A stretch of DNA of 52,895 nucleotides from Gammaproteobacteria bacterium. GTDB taxonomy: Bacteria > Pseudomonadota > Gammaproteobacteria > Pseudomonadales > Azotimanducaceae. Below are positions 1 to 8,493 of the stretch, one piece after another. Location of the stretch: positions 1-52,895 of the forward strand of contig JAPOYI010000193.1 of assembly GCA_026706665.1 (NCBI GenBank). Reading direction: 5' to 3'. The translations under genes were made by a program, and so were the position numbers. The notes beneath the pieces were generated by a model. The model had not been told where the DNA came from and did not search any database. It was given only the letters and a program-made list of their open reading frames with translations. Numbering within the stretch: the first letter of the stretch is position 1; each line of letters starts with the position of its first letter.

Positions 1-1
1 C

Positions 2-175
2 GAGGACCGGCGCTGGGACTACGGCGAGGACCGCTACCGGCTGCTGGGCGCGGTAGAGGGTCGGGTGTTCGTGGTGATCTACACGATGCGGCACTCGAGG
101 ATCCGCATCATTTCCGCCGGCAATGCCAACCGCAGAGAGGTTCGGGAGTATGAACGGAACACCGTTGACGATTGA
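2..175 (+). CDS. BrnT-like ribonuclease toxin, 5'-truncated by window edge
   Basis: The reading frame is open from the window edge and gives about 57 C-terminal residues ending at TGA 173-175. The arrangement DYGEDRYRLLG, then VEGRVFVVIYT, then RIISAGNANRREVREYER is the C-terminal half of BrnT toxins, which are RelE-fold RNases; the arginine-rich ISA.(R/N)A.RRE.. segment is typical of them. The N-terminal half lies outside the window. The antitoxin start codon (150) lies inside the end of this frame, as expected for a toxin-first, translationally coupled pair. RNase activity is inferred from the family. A related RelE-fold toxin paired with an XRE antitoxin remains possible. Confidence 0.72.
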   Translation, partial: EDRRWDYGEDRYRLLGAVEGRVFVVIYTMRHSRIRIISAGNANRREVREYERNTVDD

Positions 176-485
176 CCCGGAGGGTCCGCAGGGCCTTCCC
201 GGCGGCCGGGTTGATCACGAAGTGCTGGATGCGACTGGCGAGGAGGACATCGCCCGTCAGGCGCGCGAAGACGACGCCGAGGCGATGCGCGGCATGGGGC
301 GCTTCGCCCGCCGGGTGCGGCGGCGTCTCGGGCTCACCCAGGTCGAGTTCGCGCGGCGCATCGACGTGCCTCACGAGACCATCCGCAACTGGGAACAGGG
401 CAAGCGGGGTCCGACGGGTGCGGCCAGGGCGTTGCTCAGGATTCTCGACAAGGCGCCCGAGACCGCTCTACGCGTGCTTGGCTGA
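150..485 (+). CDS. HTH (XRE-type) antitoxin partner of the BrnT-like toxin
   Basis: The 111-residue protein has a helix-turn-helix at about residues 60-90 (RRLGLTQVEFARRIDVPHETIRNWEQGKR) followed by a short helical tail containing ALLRILDKAPE. This is the usual layout of HTH antitoxins encoded after BrnT toxins. The ATG at 150 is preferred: it overlaps the toxin end by 26 nt and removes an unrelated N-terminal extension that would begin at 123. The N-terminal ~50 residues are acidic and probably form the toxin-neutralising part. The expected role is to bind the toxin and repress the operon through the HTH. Classical BrnA is a ribbon-helix-helix protein, so this is the XRE-type variant of the pair. 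Confidence 0.7.
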   Translation: MNGTPLTIDPEGPQGLPGGRVDHEVLDATGEEDIARQAREDDAEAMRGMGRFARRVRRRLGLTQVEFARRIDVPHETIRNWEQGKRGPTGAARALLRILDKAPETALRVLG

Positions 486-693
486 CGGGCGCAGGCCGGT
501 ACGCGCCACGGCACCCGATTCCGAACAGCCTCACAGTACGCGCGACGCGCTCCGTTGATCCGAAGCGCCGCTATCGTCGGGAGGTCGCAGATCGCGTCGC
601 CACGGTTCAGAAGGCGCGAGCCCCGCGGCCACAGCCTGTCGGGCGTCAGTTAACGGGTGGCCGGCTCCAATTGCCGGCCAGGCGGCCTGCCGG

Positions 694-1809
694 TCAGTCC
701 ACGCGCAAGCGGTCGACCGCCGCCTCGTCGAGTTCGATTCCGATTCCTGCGCCTTGGGGCAGCGGGATGCGGCCATCCCTGATCGTGAGGCGCGTCTCCG
801 GCGTCACCAGGCGCTCGAAGTTGTAGATGTCCTGCTCGAGCGCGAAGTACTCCACGGTGATGCTGTTGTGTGCCGCCGCCACCAGGTGGGCATGCACGTT
901 CGCGTGCCAGTGCGGCGCCACCGGCAGATTGAAGGTGGCGGCCGCGTGGGCCACCTTCATGTACTCGGAGATGCCGCCCAGCACGCCTGCATCGGGTTGC
1001 AGGATATCGGCCGCGCGCTGCGCGATGAGGTCGCGGAAATCCCACCGGGAAGCATGGATTTCCCCCGTCGCCACCGGCGTTTCGAGCGTGCGGGCGATCT
1101 CGGCATGGCCGGCTATATCGTCCGGAGAGAGCGGTTCCTCAAGCCACCAGATGTCGAAGTCCTCTACTGCCCGCGCGAACTGGATGGCCTCGAAGGGCCA
1201 GCGCCAGGCGTTGTTGGCGTCAAGTGCGAGCCGTCCCGCGGGGCCGATTGTCTCCCTTGCGGTTCGCACGCGGGCGACGTCGACGTCAGGGGCGGCGCCG
1301 CCCACCTTGATCTTGAAGTCGATGAAGCCGAGTTCCTTGTGGAACAGGACTTCGTCCCGGACGTTCTCGAGCGGGTCGCCGGGACGGTAATAGCCGCCGG
1401 AGGCATACGCCGGAACCTCGTCGGCCCAGCCGCCGAGGAGTTGATACAGGGGCAGTCCGGCGACCTTGCCCAGGAGGTCCCAGAGCGCGGTATCGACCGC
1501 GGATATTGCCCTCAGGGCGGCCCCGCGGCGACCGGCCAGCAGTACTTCCTGGTACATCGCCGCCCAATGGCGCTCGATGAGCCTCGGGTCCTGGCCGATC
1601 AGCAGCGGATGGAACGCCTCCCGCACGAGTTCGTACGTTGCCGCGCCGCCCACCGTGCCAGCGTAGGTGTATCCCACACCCGTGTGGACCGTATCGGTAT
1701 CGATCCAGACCAGGATGTACTCCCGCGCGCTGAGCTGGCGCGTGGCGATGGCGGTGGGCTTCTCGACCGGTACGCGCGCGACAACAGTGCGAACATCGGT
1801 GATTCTCAT
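694..1809 (-). CDS. Enolase-superfamily (mandelate racemase/muconate lactonizing) sugar-acid dehydratase or racemase
   Basis: At 371 residues this is a full-length member of the mandelate-racemase branch of the enolase superfamily. Visible active-site elements are K166-x-K168 (FKIKVG), metal ligands D197 (LDANN), E224 (WLEEP) and E250 (GE), and a D273/H300 dyad (QPDAG, APHWH). This set supports Mg2+-assisted proton abstraction next to a carboxylate, as in acid-sugar dehydratases. Start ATG 1809 follows GAGGAAA. It is the last gene of a minus-strand run and begins 25 nt after the upstream binding-protein gene stops. The neighbouring DHRS6-like SDR and binding proteins suggest uptake and oxidation of a hydroxy or sugar acid; the substrate is unknown. 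Confidence 0.88.
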   Translation of the reverse strand: MRITDVRTVVARVPVEKPTAIATRQLSAREYILVWIDTDTVHTGVGYTYAGTVGGAATYELVREAFHPLLIGQDPRLIERHWAAMYQEVLLAGRRGAALRAISAVDTALWDLLGKVAGLPLYQLLGGWADEVPAYASGGYYRPGDPLENVRDEVLFHKELGFIDFKIKVGGAAPDVDVARVRTARETIGPAGRLALDANNAWRWPFEAIQFARAVEDFDIWWLEEPLSPDDIAGHAEIARTLETPVATGEIHASRWDFRDLIAQRAADILQPDAGVLGGISEYMKVAHAAATFNLPVAPHWHANVHAHLVAAAHNSITVEYFALEQDIYNFERLVTPETRLTIRDGRIPLPQGAGIGIELDEAAVDRLRVD

Positions 1810-1834
1810 GATGGTTTCCTCGACAGGTGCGGGA

Positions 1835-3766
1835 TCAATTCTCCTTCAGCGCGGCGATGCCCGCATCTACCCGGGCGCTCTTCTCCTCGTCGAACCACCA
1901 GAGATACGGCATTCCCTGCCAGTTCATGTGCGGGACCCCGAGGGGAGGATGGCCGAACCGGTCCCAGTAGACCATGTGCCGCCCGACGGGGTGGCCATCG
2001 GGAATCACGTAGAAACCGTGGAGCAACACCCGATCGAGGGCGCGTCCGGCAGTATTCAACGCGTCTTCCGTGCGTGCCTTGATGATCGTCTCCACCAGGG
2101 AGTCGACCACGGGGTTCCTGATGCCGGCGTAGTTGGTCATGTTGGGTCTGCCCGCGTACGGGGAGGTAAACGCGTGGCGCATGCGGGTGGGGAACGGCAC
2201 CTTGTACGTGTAGACCTTGCGTATGGTCGCGTCGAAGTCGTATTCGCGCAGGCGGTTGGTCATCGCATTGCTCTCTATCCTGCGGAGAGAGGCATCTATC
2301 CCCAACCGCGAGAGATTCTCGACGAAGGGCGTCAGCATCCGCAGGTGCTCGTGACGGGTGACGATGAACTCGAGTTCAAGCGGAACGCCCGTCACCGCGT
2401 GCGCGCGCGCGAAGTCCCTGACGACCCACCCGGCGTCCTCCAGCAGTGCATTGGCGCGGAGCAACGTTTCGCGATTGCGGCCGAAAGGTTCGTTCTCCGG
2501 CAACTCGATGGGATCGGCGAAGACACGCTCGGGAACCTGCCCGCGAAAGCGCTCGAGGACCGCAAGTTCTTCGGCGGAGGGTGATCCGAACGCCTGCATC
2601 CCGGAACGCACGAAGAAGCTGTTGTTGCGGTTCATGCCGCTGTGCCAGAAGACGCGGTTGGCCCACTCGAAATTGTAAGCCAGTGTCAGCGCCTCTCGCA
2701 CGCGAATATCGTCCAACGGCGGCCTTCGGGTATTCAGGACAACGCCGAAGTGCATTCCGTAGGCGAAGCCCATCCTGTAGGTCTCCTTCCTGAACAGTCC
2801 TTTCCGATAACCCTCAAAGTCGTAGGCCGTGGCGAAGTCGGACTCGTTCTCTTCGAACCAGTAGTCGAACGCGCCGGCGCGCAGGGCCTGGAGCATCACC
2901 CTCTTGTCGAAGAACCAGATGATCTCTACCTCGTCGAAGTTGAAATGGCCGGAGGCGAAGTTCAGATCGCGACCCCAGTAGTCCTCAACCCGCTCGTACA
3001 CGACCTTGTAGCCGGGATCTACTGCCGCGATGCGATATGCGCCGTTGCCCAACGGGGGTTCGAGGGTGGTCTCATCGATTGCCCTGGTTTCCCAGTAGTG
3101 TTTGGGTGCCGGCGCAAAAGTGGCGGTTTCGATGACGAGCTGTGGCGTCCTTTCCGCAGTGTCGCGGAAGTGGAACGTGAAGGACCATTCATCGACCTGC
3201 TCCAGGCGCACGATGTCGTGGTACAGGCTCTTCCACATCGGCGATCCCTTGCTCTTGATCATGTCGAATGTCCACAGGACATCCTTGATCGTTACGGGTC
3301 GACCGTCGTGCCAGTAGGCGTTTTCGCGGAGCTTGTAAGTCACCCAACTGTAGTCCTCCGCAACCTCCACGCTCTCCGCGAGCCAGACGTAGTAGGCCGC
3401 GAGTTCGTCCTCGCACTTGCGCATCAGGGGGTCGAGGATGATGGAACCGGCCGACCCGCTTCTTGGACTGATGAAGCGGGCCAGAAGGCCCTTGTCGACA
3501 TAGGGGTTCAGGTTGTTGAAGGTGCCGATGCTCGGAAGCTTGATGCGCCCGCCCTTGGGCGCATCCGGATTGGCGTAGTCGAAGTGGGCGATGTCGGGCG
3601 GGTACTTGAGATCTCCGAAGTACGAGAGGCCGTGACTCGGTTCCCGTGCCCAGGCCGGAGGCGCGGCGAGGGCAATGGCGCAGATCAGGACAAGTGCGAG
3701 CCTGAATGACCCCCCGTCAGAGGCGCGGTCACGCCGGTTGTCCGCGTGTCTTGTCGGGCACGACAC
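1835..3766 (-). CDS. Extracellular solute-binding protein, family 5 (YejA-like), copy 1
   Basis: This is an oligopeptide-type periplasmic binding protein of about 643 residues. It starts with a signal peptide whose hydrophobic core is LALVLICAIALAAPPAWA, then the YejA-like opening HGLSYFGDLKYPPDIAHF and DYANPDAPKGG. The conserved YWHDGRPVT and DVLWTFDMIKSKGSP region of SBP_bac_5 is present. GTG 3766 is chosen as start because it overlaps the upstream TAG by one base and sits directly before the signal peptide; an ATG at 3832 would reach into the upstream gene. It closely resembles the next gene over its whole length, so it is a tandem duplicate. No ABC permease or ATPase gene is present in the window. 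Confidence 0.88.
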   Translation of the reverse strand: MSCPTRHADNRRDRASDGGSFRLALVLICAIALAAPPAWAREPSHGLSYFGDLKYPPDIAHFDYANPDAPKGGRIKLPSIGTFNNLNPYVDKGLLARFISPRSGSAGSIILDPLMRKCEDELAAYYVWLAESVEVAEDYSWVTYKLRENAYWHDGRPVTIKDVLWTFDMIKSKGSPMWKSLYHDIVRLEQVDEWSFTFHFRDTAERTPQLVIETATFAPAPKHYWETRAIDETTLEPPLGNGAYRIAAVDPGYKVVYERVEDYWGRDLNFASGHFNFDEVEIIWFFDKRVMLQALRAGAFDYWFEENESDFATAYDFEGYRKGLFRKETYRMGFAYGMHFGVVLNTRRPPLDDIRVREALTLAYNFEWANRVFWHSGMNRNNSFFVRSGMQAFGSPSAEELAVLERFRGQVPERVFADPIELPENEPFGRNRETLLRANALLEDAGWVVRDFARAHAVTGVPLELEFIVTRHEHLRMLTPFVENLSRLGIDASLRRIESNAMTNRLREYDFDATIRKVYTYKVPFPTRMRHAFTSPYAGRPNMTNYAGIRNPVVDSLVETIIKARTEDALNTAGRALDRVLLHGFYVIPDGHPVGRHMVYWDRFGHPPLGVPHMNWQGMPYLWWFDEEKSARVDAGIAALKEN

Positions 3767-5661
3767 TAATTCCCCTTCAACGCGGCGATGCCCGCATCCA
3801 CCCGGGCGCTCTTCTCCTCGTCGAACCACCACAGGTACGGTATTCCCTGCCAGTTCATGTGCGGGACCCCGATGGGCGGATGGCCGAACCGGTCCCAGTA
3901 CACCATGTGCCGTCCAACGGGATGACCGTCGGGGATCACGTAGAAATTGTGGAGCAGCACGCGGTCCAGGGCGCGCCCGGCGGTGTTCATCACCTTTTCG
4001 GTTCGTGCCTTGACGACCATGTCGACAAGGGTGTCCACCACCGGGTTCTGGATCCCGGGGTAGTTTCTCATGTTGGGCATTTCCGCGAATTCGGACGTGA
4101 ACGTTCTGCGCATGGGCGTGGGGAAGGGCACCTTCCAGGTGTAGACTTTGCGTACTGTCGCGTCGAAATCGTATGTCCGCAGGCGGTTCGCCATCGCGGT
4201 GCCCTCAATCCTGCGCAGTGTTCCATCAACGCCCAGGCGCGCCAGGTTTTCTACGAATGGCGTCAGCATGCGTTCATGCTCGTGACTGCTGACGATAAAC
4301 TCTATTTCAAACGGCTCACCCGTGATCTCGTGTACGCGCCTGAAGTCCTTGACGACCCACCCCGCTTCCTGCAGCAACGAGTCCGCCCGGAGCAGCGTCC
4401 CTCGATTCCGGCCAAACGGATCGTTCTTCGGCAACTCGATGGGGTCCGTGAAAACGGTCTCGGGGACCTGGCCGCGGAAGACTTCGAGCAGCTCGAGGAC
4501 TTCGGGAGAGGGCGATCCGAAAGCCTGCAATCCGGAGCGGACGAAGAAGCTGTTGTTGCGGATCATTCCGTCGTGCCAGAAGACCCGGTTGGCCCATTCG
4601 AAGTTGTACGCCAGCGTCAGCGCTTCCCGCACGCGAATGTCATCCAACGGCGGCCTGCGAGTGTTGAGGACCACGCCGAAGTGCATGCCGTAGGCGAACC
4701 CCATCCTGTAGGTTTCTTTCTTGAACAGTCCCTTTCGGTAAGCCTCGAAGTCGTAGGCCGTGGCGAAGTCGGCTTCGTTCTCTTCGAACCAGTAGTCGAA
4801 CACGCCGGCACGCAAGGCCTGGAGCATCACGCGCTTGTCGAAAAACCAGATGATCTCGACCTGGTCGAAGTTGAAATAGCCATTGGCGAAGTTGAGGTCT
4901 CTGGCCCAGTAGTCCTTGACGCGTTCGAACACCACCTTGTAGCCGGTGTCCACCTTGCCGATTCGGTACGCACCATTGCCCAACGGAGGTTCGAGGGTGG
5001 TCTCATCGAATGCCCTGGTTTCCCAATAGTGTTTGGGTATCGGGGCAAAGCTGGCGGTCTCGATGAGGAGCTGCGGGGTCTTTTCCGCCTCTTTGCTGAA
5101 GTGGAACGTGAAAGACCAGTCATCGATCTGCTCTATTCGATCGATGTTCTGATACAGGATCTTCCACGTGGGCGAACCCTTGGTCTTGATCGTGTCGAAG
5201 GTCCACAGGACATCCTCCATCGTGACCGGTTCGCCGTCGTGCCAGTAGGCGTTTTCGCGCAGCTTGTAGGTCACCGATGTGTAGTCGTCCGCAAACTCGA
5301 CGCTCTCGGCGAGCCATGCGTAATACGATGCGAGTTCATCCTCCGACTTGCGCATCAGGGAGTCGAGGATGAAGGAGCCCAATCCCCCCGCCGGACTGAG
5401 GTTGTAGACGGTTCGGCCCTTGTCTACGAACGGGTTCAGGTTGTTGAACGTGCCGATGCCGGGAATCCTGATGCGTCCACCCTTGGGGGCGTCCGGATTG
5501 GCGTAATCGAAGTGCTCGATGTCGGGTCCGTACTTGAGATCGCCGAAATACGAGAGGCCGTGGCTGGGTTCCCCAGACCAGGCCGGCGGCGCTGCGAGGG
5601 CCATGGCGCAGATCAACGCAAGCGCGGGCCACTGGATTCCTTTTGGCTGCAGGCATTGCAT
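3766..5661 (-). CDS. Extracellular solute-binding protein, family 5 (YejA-like), copy 2
   Basis: The 631-residue protein has a signal peptide (core ALALICAMALAAPPAWS) and the same SBP_bac_5 landmarks as its neighbour: HGLSYFGDLKYGPDIEHF, DYANPDAPKGGRIRIPGIG and YWHDGEPVT. Its C-terminus, ending in FDEEKSARVDAGIAALKGN, nearly matches copy 1. ATG 5661 overlaps the SDR stop in a TGATG junction and is preceded by GGAG, pointing to translational coupling. Relatives bind peptides or microcin-like compounds for ABC import. Here the genes sit in a catabolic operon, so a small organic acid or opine-like ligand is equally possible (inference). Membrane components must be encoded elsewhere. Confidence 0.9.
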   Translation of the reverse strand: MQCLQPKGIQWPALALICAMALAAPPAWSGEPSHGLSYFGDLKYGPDIEHFDYANPDAPKGGRIRIPGIGTFNNLNPFVDKGRTVYNLSPAGGLGSFILDSLMRKSEDELASYYAWLAESVEFADDYTSVTYKLRENAYWHDGEPVTMEDVLWTFDTIKTKGSPTWKILYQNIDRIEQIDDWSFTFHFSKEAEKTPQLLIETASFAPIPKHYWETRAFDETTLEPPLGNGAYRIGKVDTGYKVVFERVKDYWARDLNFANGYFNFDQVEIIWFFDKRVMLQALRAGVFDYWFEENEADFATAYDFEAYRKGLFKKETYRMGFAYGMHFGVVLNTRRPPLDDIRVREALTLAYNFEWANRVFWHDGMIRNNSFFVRSGLQAFGSPSPEVLELLEVFRGQVPETVFTDPIELPKNDPFGRNRGTLLRADSLLQEAGWVVKDFRRVHEITGEPFEIEFIVSSHEHERMLTPFVENLARLGVDGTLRRIEGTAMANRLRTYDFDATVRKVYTWKVPFPTPMRRTFTSEFAEMPNMRNYPGIQNPVVDTLVDMVVKARTEKVMNTAGRALDRVLLHNFYVIPDGHPVGRHMVYWDRFGHPPIGVPHMNWQGIPYLWWFDEEKSARVDAGIAALKGN

Positions 5662-6386
5662 CAGTTGCTCCAGCCGCCATCGATGACCTGCGCCGTCCCC
5701 GTTGTGAACGCCGCCTCCTCGGAGGCGAGGTAAACGGCGAGCGCCGCGATCTCCGAAGGCGAACCCACGCGTCCCATCGGCTGCCGCGCGACGAAGGCCT
5801 TCTTCGCCGCCTCGGGATCCTCTGCGGCGGCGACCCGGTCACGCCAGGACGGCGTGTCCACCGTTCCGGGGCAGATCGCGTTGCAGCGGATACCCGCCTG
5901 CACGTAGTCCGCCGCGACGGACTTGGTCATGCCGATGATCGCCGCCTTGGTGGCACCGTAGACGAACCGGTCCGGCGCGCCCTTGATGCTCGAGGCCACG
6001 GACGACATGTTGATGATGCTGCCGGAACCCCGCGCCACCATGCCCGGGATGAACGCGCGCATCATCCGGTACATCGAGGTGACGTTGAGTTCGAACGAGA
6101 ACCGCCAGGCGTCGTCGTCGCAATCGAGGATCGTCCCGTGGTCCACGAAACCGGCGCAGTTGAACAGCACATCGGGCGCGTCGATCTCCTCTGCAAGCGC
6201 GGCGATCGCGTCGGGGTCGGTGACGTCGAGCACGCGCGTTTCACACCCCGTGAGGGTCGACAGTGTCTCCGGATCGATATCGGTTGCCAGCACCCGTGCG
6301 TCCTCGCGCGCAAACGCCTCGGAGACGGCCCGGCCGATGCCCTGTCCGGCAGCGGTGGTGAGCGCAAACTTGCCGCCAAGTCTCAT
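5661..6386 (-). CDS. SDR family NAD(P)-dependent dehydrogenase, DHRS6 / 2-keto-3-deoxy-L-fuconate dehydrogenase-like
   Basis: The 241-residue classical short-chain dehydrogenase has the nucleotide loop TAAGQGIG (11-18), D36 at the end of strand 2 (favouring NAD+), NCAG (76-79), catalytic S129 and Y143-x3-K147, and the C-terminal ending VIDGGWSN. Segments such as RVLDVTD, INMSSVASSIKG, TKSVAADYVQAGIRCN and CPGTVDTPS recall the DHRS6 / 2-keto-3-deoxy-L-fuconate dehydrogenase subgroup. ATG 6386 is the first codon that fits the usual SDR N-terminus. The gene lies 22 nt after the cupin gene and overlaps the next start by one base. Together with the enolase-family dehydratase it fits a non-phosphorylated sugar-acid pathway, but the exact substrate is inferred. 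Confidence 0.9.
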   Translation of the reverse strand: MRLGGKFALTTAAGQGIGRAVSEAFAREDARVLATDIDPETLSTLTGCETRVLDVTDPDAIAALAEEIDAPDVLFNCAGFVDHGTILDCDDDAWRFSFELNVTSMYRMMRAFIPGMVARGSGSIINMSSVASSIKGAPDRFVYGATKAAIIGMTKSVAADYVQAGIRCNAICPGTVDTPSWRDRVAAAEDPEAAKKAFVARQPMGRVGSPSEIAALAVYLASEEAAFTTGTAQVIDGGWSN

Positions 6387-6408
6387 CCTCAAGGATCGGG
6401 TTGCCTGC

Positions 6409-7101
6409 CTACGCCACGTCCTGCGAGCCAAGCCCGAGCAATCTTTCGGCCTCGCGTAGCGCCGTACCGCCGATCTCCTTCGGCGCGTGCCACTCGTGGC
6501 GGTGTGCATTGGCCTGGTCGATGATCCGCTGAATCGACTCCAGCGAGTGCTCATGGATCACCATGCCTGGCGCGCCTTCCGTACCGGGACCGGCGCGAAT
6601 CTCCAGGTACTCGACCCCGTCGGCCCCGCCGGAGTATTTGTACGGATGGCCGTTGGGGAGAAAGAACACCGATCCCGCCCTCAGGCGCCGACTCCCCATG
6701 ACAAGCTCACCCGCAGTCACGAAATAGAGACAATCGCCGTGGGCGGGATGGCTGTGACTGAACAGCGGAAAGTGGGGTCCGATCCAGATATGAGCCACGC
6801 TCATGCCAGTGGGATTGAGCTGGCGCATGGTCTCGGAGTCCCGATCGCCCTGGCAGAAGAGGCCGGTGACTACCATGCCGCCCGCGAGCGCCTCCAGCAT
6901 CTCGGCGAGCTTGGCGCGAACCGCCGCTTCGCCGTACTTCTCGGCGAGCCTGCCGATCTCCCAGTTCGCCACCGCCTTGTGCACGTCGACACCTTCCCAC
7001 GTATACCCCGAACTCATCTCGGGATTGGCGAAGATCTCGAAAGGCCCACGCTCCGAAACGAAGCGCTTCGGCTTGGCGGCGGCGTCCTGGACACTGGTCA
7101 T
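6409..7101 (-). CDS. Cupin-domain protein
   Basis: The 230-residue protein carries one recognisable cupin core: H116-S-H118-P, H121 and the pattern CLYFVTAGELVMGSRRLRAG, then FFLPNGHPYKY with H152. The His cluster could hold one metal ion. The first ~80 residues are helical and may aid oligomerisation or interaction. Start ATG 7101 is preceded by GGGGGAG. It is the first or second gene of the minus-strand catabolic run, 67 nt downstream of the CoA-transferase and 22 nt upstream of the SDR. A possible -10 element (TTAAGAT) lies in the 67-nt gap, so transcription may start here. Enzymatic role (isomerase, dioxygenase or sensor) cannot be told from the sequence. Confidence 0.8.
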   Translation of the reverse strand: MTSVQDAAAKPKRFVSERGPFEIFANPEMSSGYTWEGVDVHKAVANWEIGRLAEKYGEAAVRAKLAEMLEALAGGMVVTGLFCQGDRDSETMRQLNPTGMSVAHIWIGPHFPLFSHSHPAHGDCLYFVTAGELVMGSRRLRAGSVFFLPNGHPYKYSGGADGVEYLEIRAGPGTEGAPGMVIHEHSLESIQRIIDQANAHRHEWHAPKEIGGTALREAERLLGLGSQDVA

Positions 7102-7168
7102 TCGGCTCCCCCTTCGTCCAGCCCCAAATCTTAACCCGACGCTTCCAGTGCAGACGGGTCTTGTGGCA

Positions 7169-8350
7169 TCAGGAATAGATCACGCCCTCGGCCAGGAGCG
7201 CATCGATGTCGTCGCCGCTCAAGGACAGGTCCTCGGCGACCACTTCGCGCGAGTGTTGTCCCAGCGTCGGCGCGGGCTTTATCGGCACTTCGCTTTCCGA
7301 AAGCCGCGGCGCCCACCCGAGAATCTTGATCCTGCCGAGTGCCGGGTGATCGATCTCATGCACGAAACCGCGCTCAAGGAGGTGCGGATTCTCGTACAGG
7401 TCCTTGGTGTCGAGCACCGCGCTTGCGGGCACATCCGCTTCGCAGAGTTCGCGCATGGCGGTGTACTTGTCCCGCTCGCCGAGCCAGGCGGCAATCTGCT
7501 CGGTCAGCGCCGCGTCGTTCTCCGTGCGTGCGTCCTTGCTCGCGAACCTCGGGTCTTCGAGCAGGTCGGGACGGTCCATCACTTCGCACAGACGCTCCCA
7601 CATTGGGTCGGTGGTCCCCATCAGGAACAGGTAGTCGTTCGGCCCGTCTCCCTTGCACTTGTACAACCTCGATGTCGGAGACCGGCCGTTGCCCGTCCGA
7701 AGCGAGGGTCTCTTGCCGTAGTTGCCGTGGGAAATGGCGGTCCTGAGGTAGTAGGTCATCGACTCCTGCATCGACATCTCGATGAGTTGACCCTTGCCGG
7801 TATTGAGTTTCTGCACGTAGGCCGCGGCAACCGCGAGCGCCGTTTGCACGCCGGTGCCCGCATCGCCCATCGTCGGTCCCGGCCGCATCGGCGGCCCATC
7901 GGGAAACCCGGTGATGGAGAACGCGCCGGCGGCCGCCTGGGCGACCATGTCGAAGCACTTGTAGTTGGACCACGGACCGTCCAGCCCGAATCCCTTGATG
8001 CGCGTGTAGATGATTCCCGGGTTGATCGCTTTCAGGACGTCGTAGCCGAGTCCAAGCCGTTCCATCGACCCCGGGCTGTAGTTCTCCACGAACACGTCGT
8101 AGTTCGGCACCATGTCGAGGACCAGTTGCAGTCCCCTGGGTTTGCGCAGGTCGATCGCGATGCTGCGTTTGTTGCTGTTCCAGAAGACGAAATAGCCGCC
8201 GTTCGCGCGGGGCCCGCCGCGCCCCGGATCGCCCGTGGGGGGCTCCACTTTCACCACGTCCGCGCCAAGCCACGCGAGCGCTTGCGTGCATGATGTCCCC
8301 GCCTCGTATTGCGTCACATCGAGAACCCGCATCCCTTCCAGCGCACCCAT
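7169..8350 (-). CDS. Class III CoA-transferase (CaiB/BaiF family)
   Basis: The protein is 393 residues from ATG 8350, which follows GGGGAG; an upstream ATG at 8392 has a poor context. It opens with LEGMRVLDVTQYEAG and LAWLGADVVKVEPPTGD, followed by NSNKRSIAIDLRKP (58-71) and the ENYSPGSMERLGLGY segment, all standard for the family. D163 in PTMGDAGTG matches the catalytic aspartate that forms the acyl-anhydride/CoA-thioester intermediate in formyl-CoA transferase. The expected reaction is CoA transfer between acyl-CoA and a carboxylic acid. It is upstream of the cupin-SDR-binding protein-dehydratase genes and diverges from a Gfo/Idh gene, so it may activate the imported acid. Confidence 0.9.
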   Translation of the reverse strand: MGALEGMRVLDVTQYEAGTSCTQALAWLGADVVKVEPPTGDPGRGGPRANGGYFVFWNSNKRSIAIDLRKPRGLQLVLDMVPNYDVFVENYSPGSMERLGLGYDVLKAINPGIIYTRIKGFGLDGPWSNYKCFDMVAQAAAGAFSITGFPDGPPMRPGPTMGDAGTGVQTALAVAAAYVQKLNTGKGQLIEMSMQESMTYYLRTAISHGNYGKRPSLRTGNGRSPTSRLYKCKGDGPNDYLFLMGTTDPMWERLCEVMDRPDLLEDPRFASKDARTENDAALTEQIAAWLGERDKYTAMRELCEADVPASAVLDTKDLYENPHLLERGFVHEIDHPALGRIKILGWAPRLSESEVPIKPAPTLGQHSREVVAEDLSLSGDDIDALLAEGVIYS

Positions 8351-8411
8351 CACAAATCTCCCCGTTCGCTTCCGTCTACGTGTTTGTCGCACGCACCCCG
8401 CGACAAGTCAA

Positions 8412-8430
8412 CGCGGGCCATCGGCCCGCG
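8412..8430. promoter_or_regulatory. Inverted repeat in a divergent intergenic region
   Basis: Perfect 8-bp arms, CGCGGGCC (8412-8419) and GGCCCGCG (8423-8430), are separated by ATC. The repeat lies between the divergent CoA-transferase (start 8350) and Gfo/Idh (start 8494) genes and directly before a GTTATCCTT element (8432-8440) that resembles the motif upstream of the other two Gfo/Idh genes. It could be an operator or an RNA hairpin; there is no T-run to support a terminator. Confidence 0.4.
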
Positions 8431-8493
8431 CGTTATCCTTTCCCGCCTGCTTTCTGATCCGTCGGCATCTTCCCCAAGGCACGAGACCCTCCA

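Noticed and set aside
486-693. Possible small gene between the HTH antitoxin and the dehydratase
   Set aside because: Frames here are short, lack ribosome sites and have atypical composition; nothing supportable.
754-2082. Long plus-strand ORF of 442 codons opposite the dehydratase and binding protein
   Set aside because: It is a shadow of the minus-strand genes in GC-rich DNA; it spans two genes and shows no family motifs.
3706-5733. Plus-strand ORF of 675 codons opposite binding protein copy 2
   Set aside because: It mirrors the minus-strand gene; composition (runs of HRV, RRV, ARG) and lack of motifs mark it as non-coding, whereas the opposite strand is a clear SBP_bac_5 protein.
6803-8293. 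Plus-strand ORF of 496 codons opposite cupin and CoA-transferase
   Set aside because: It is a shadow frame without motifs, crossing an intergenic gap of the true genes.
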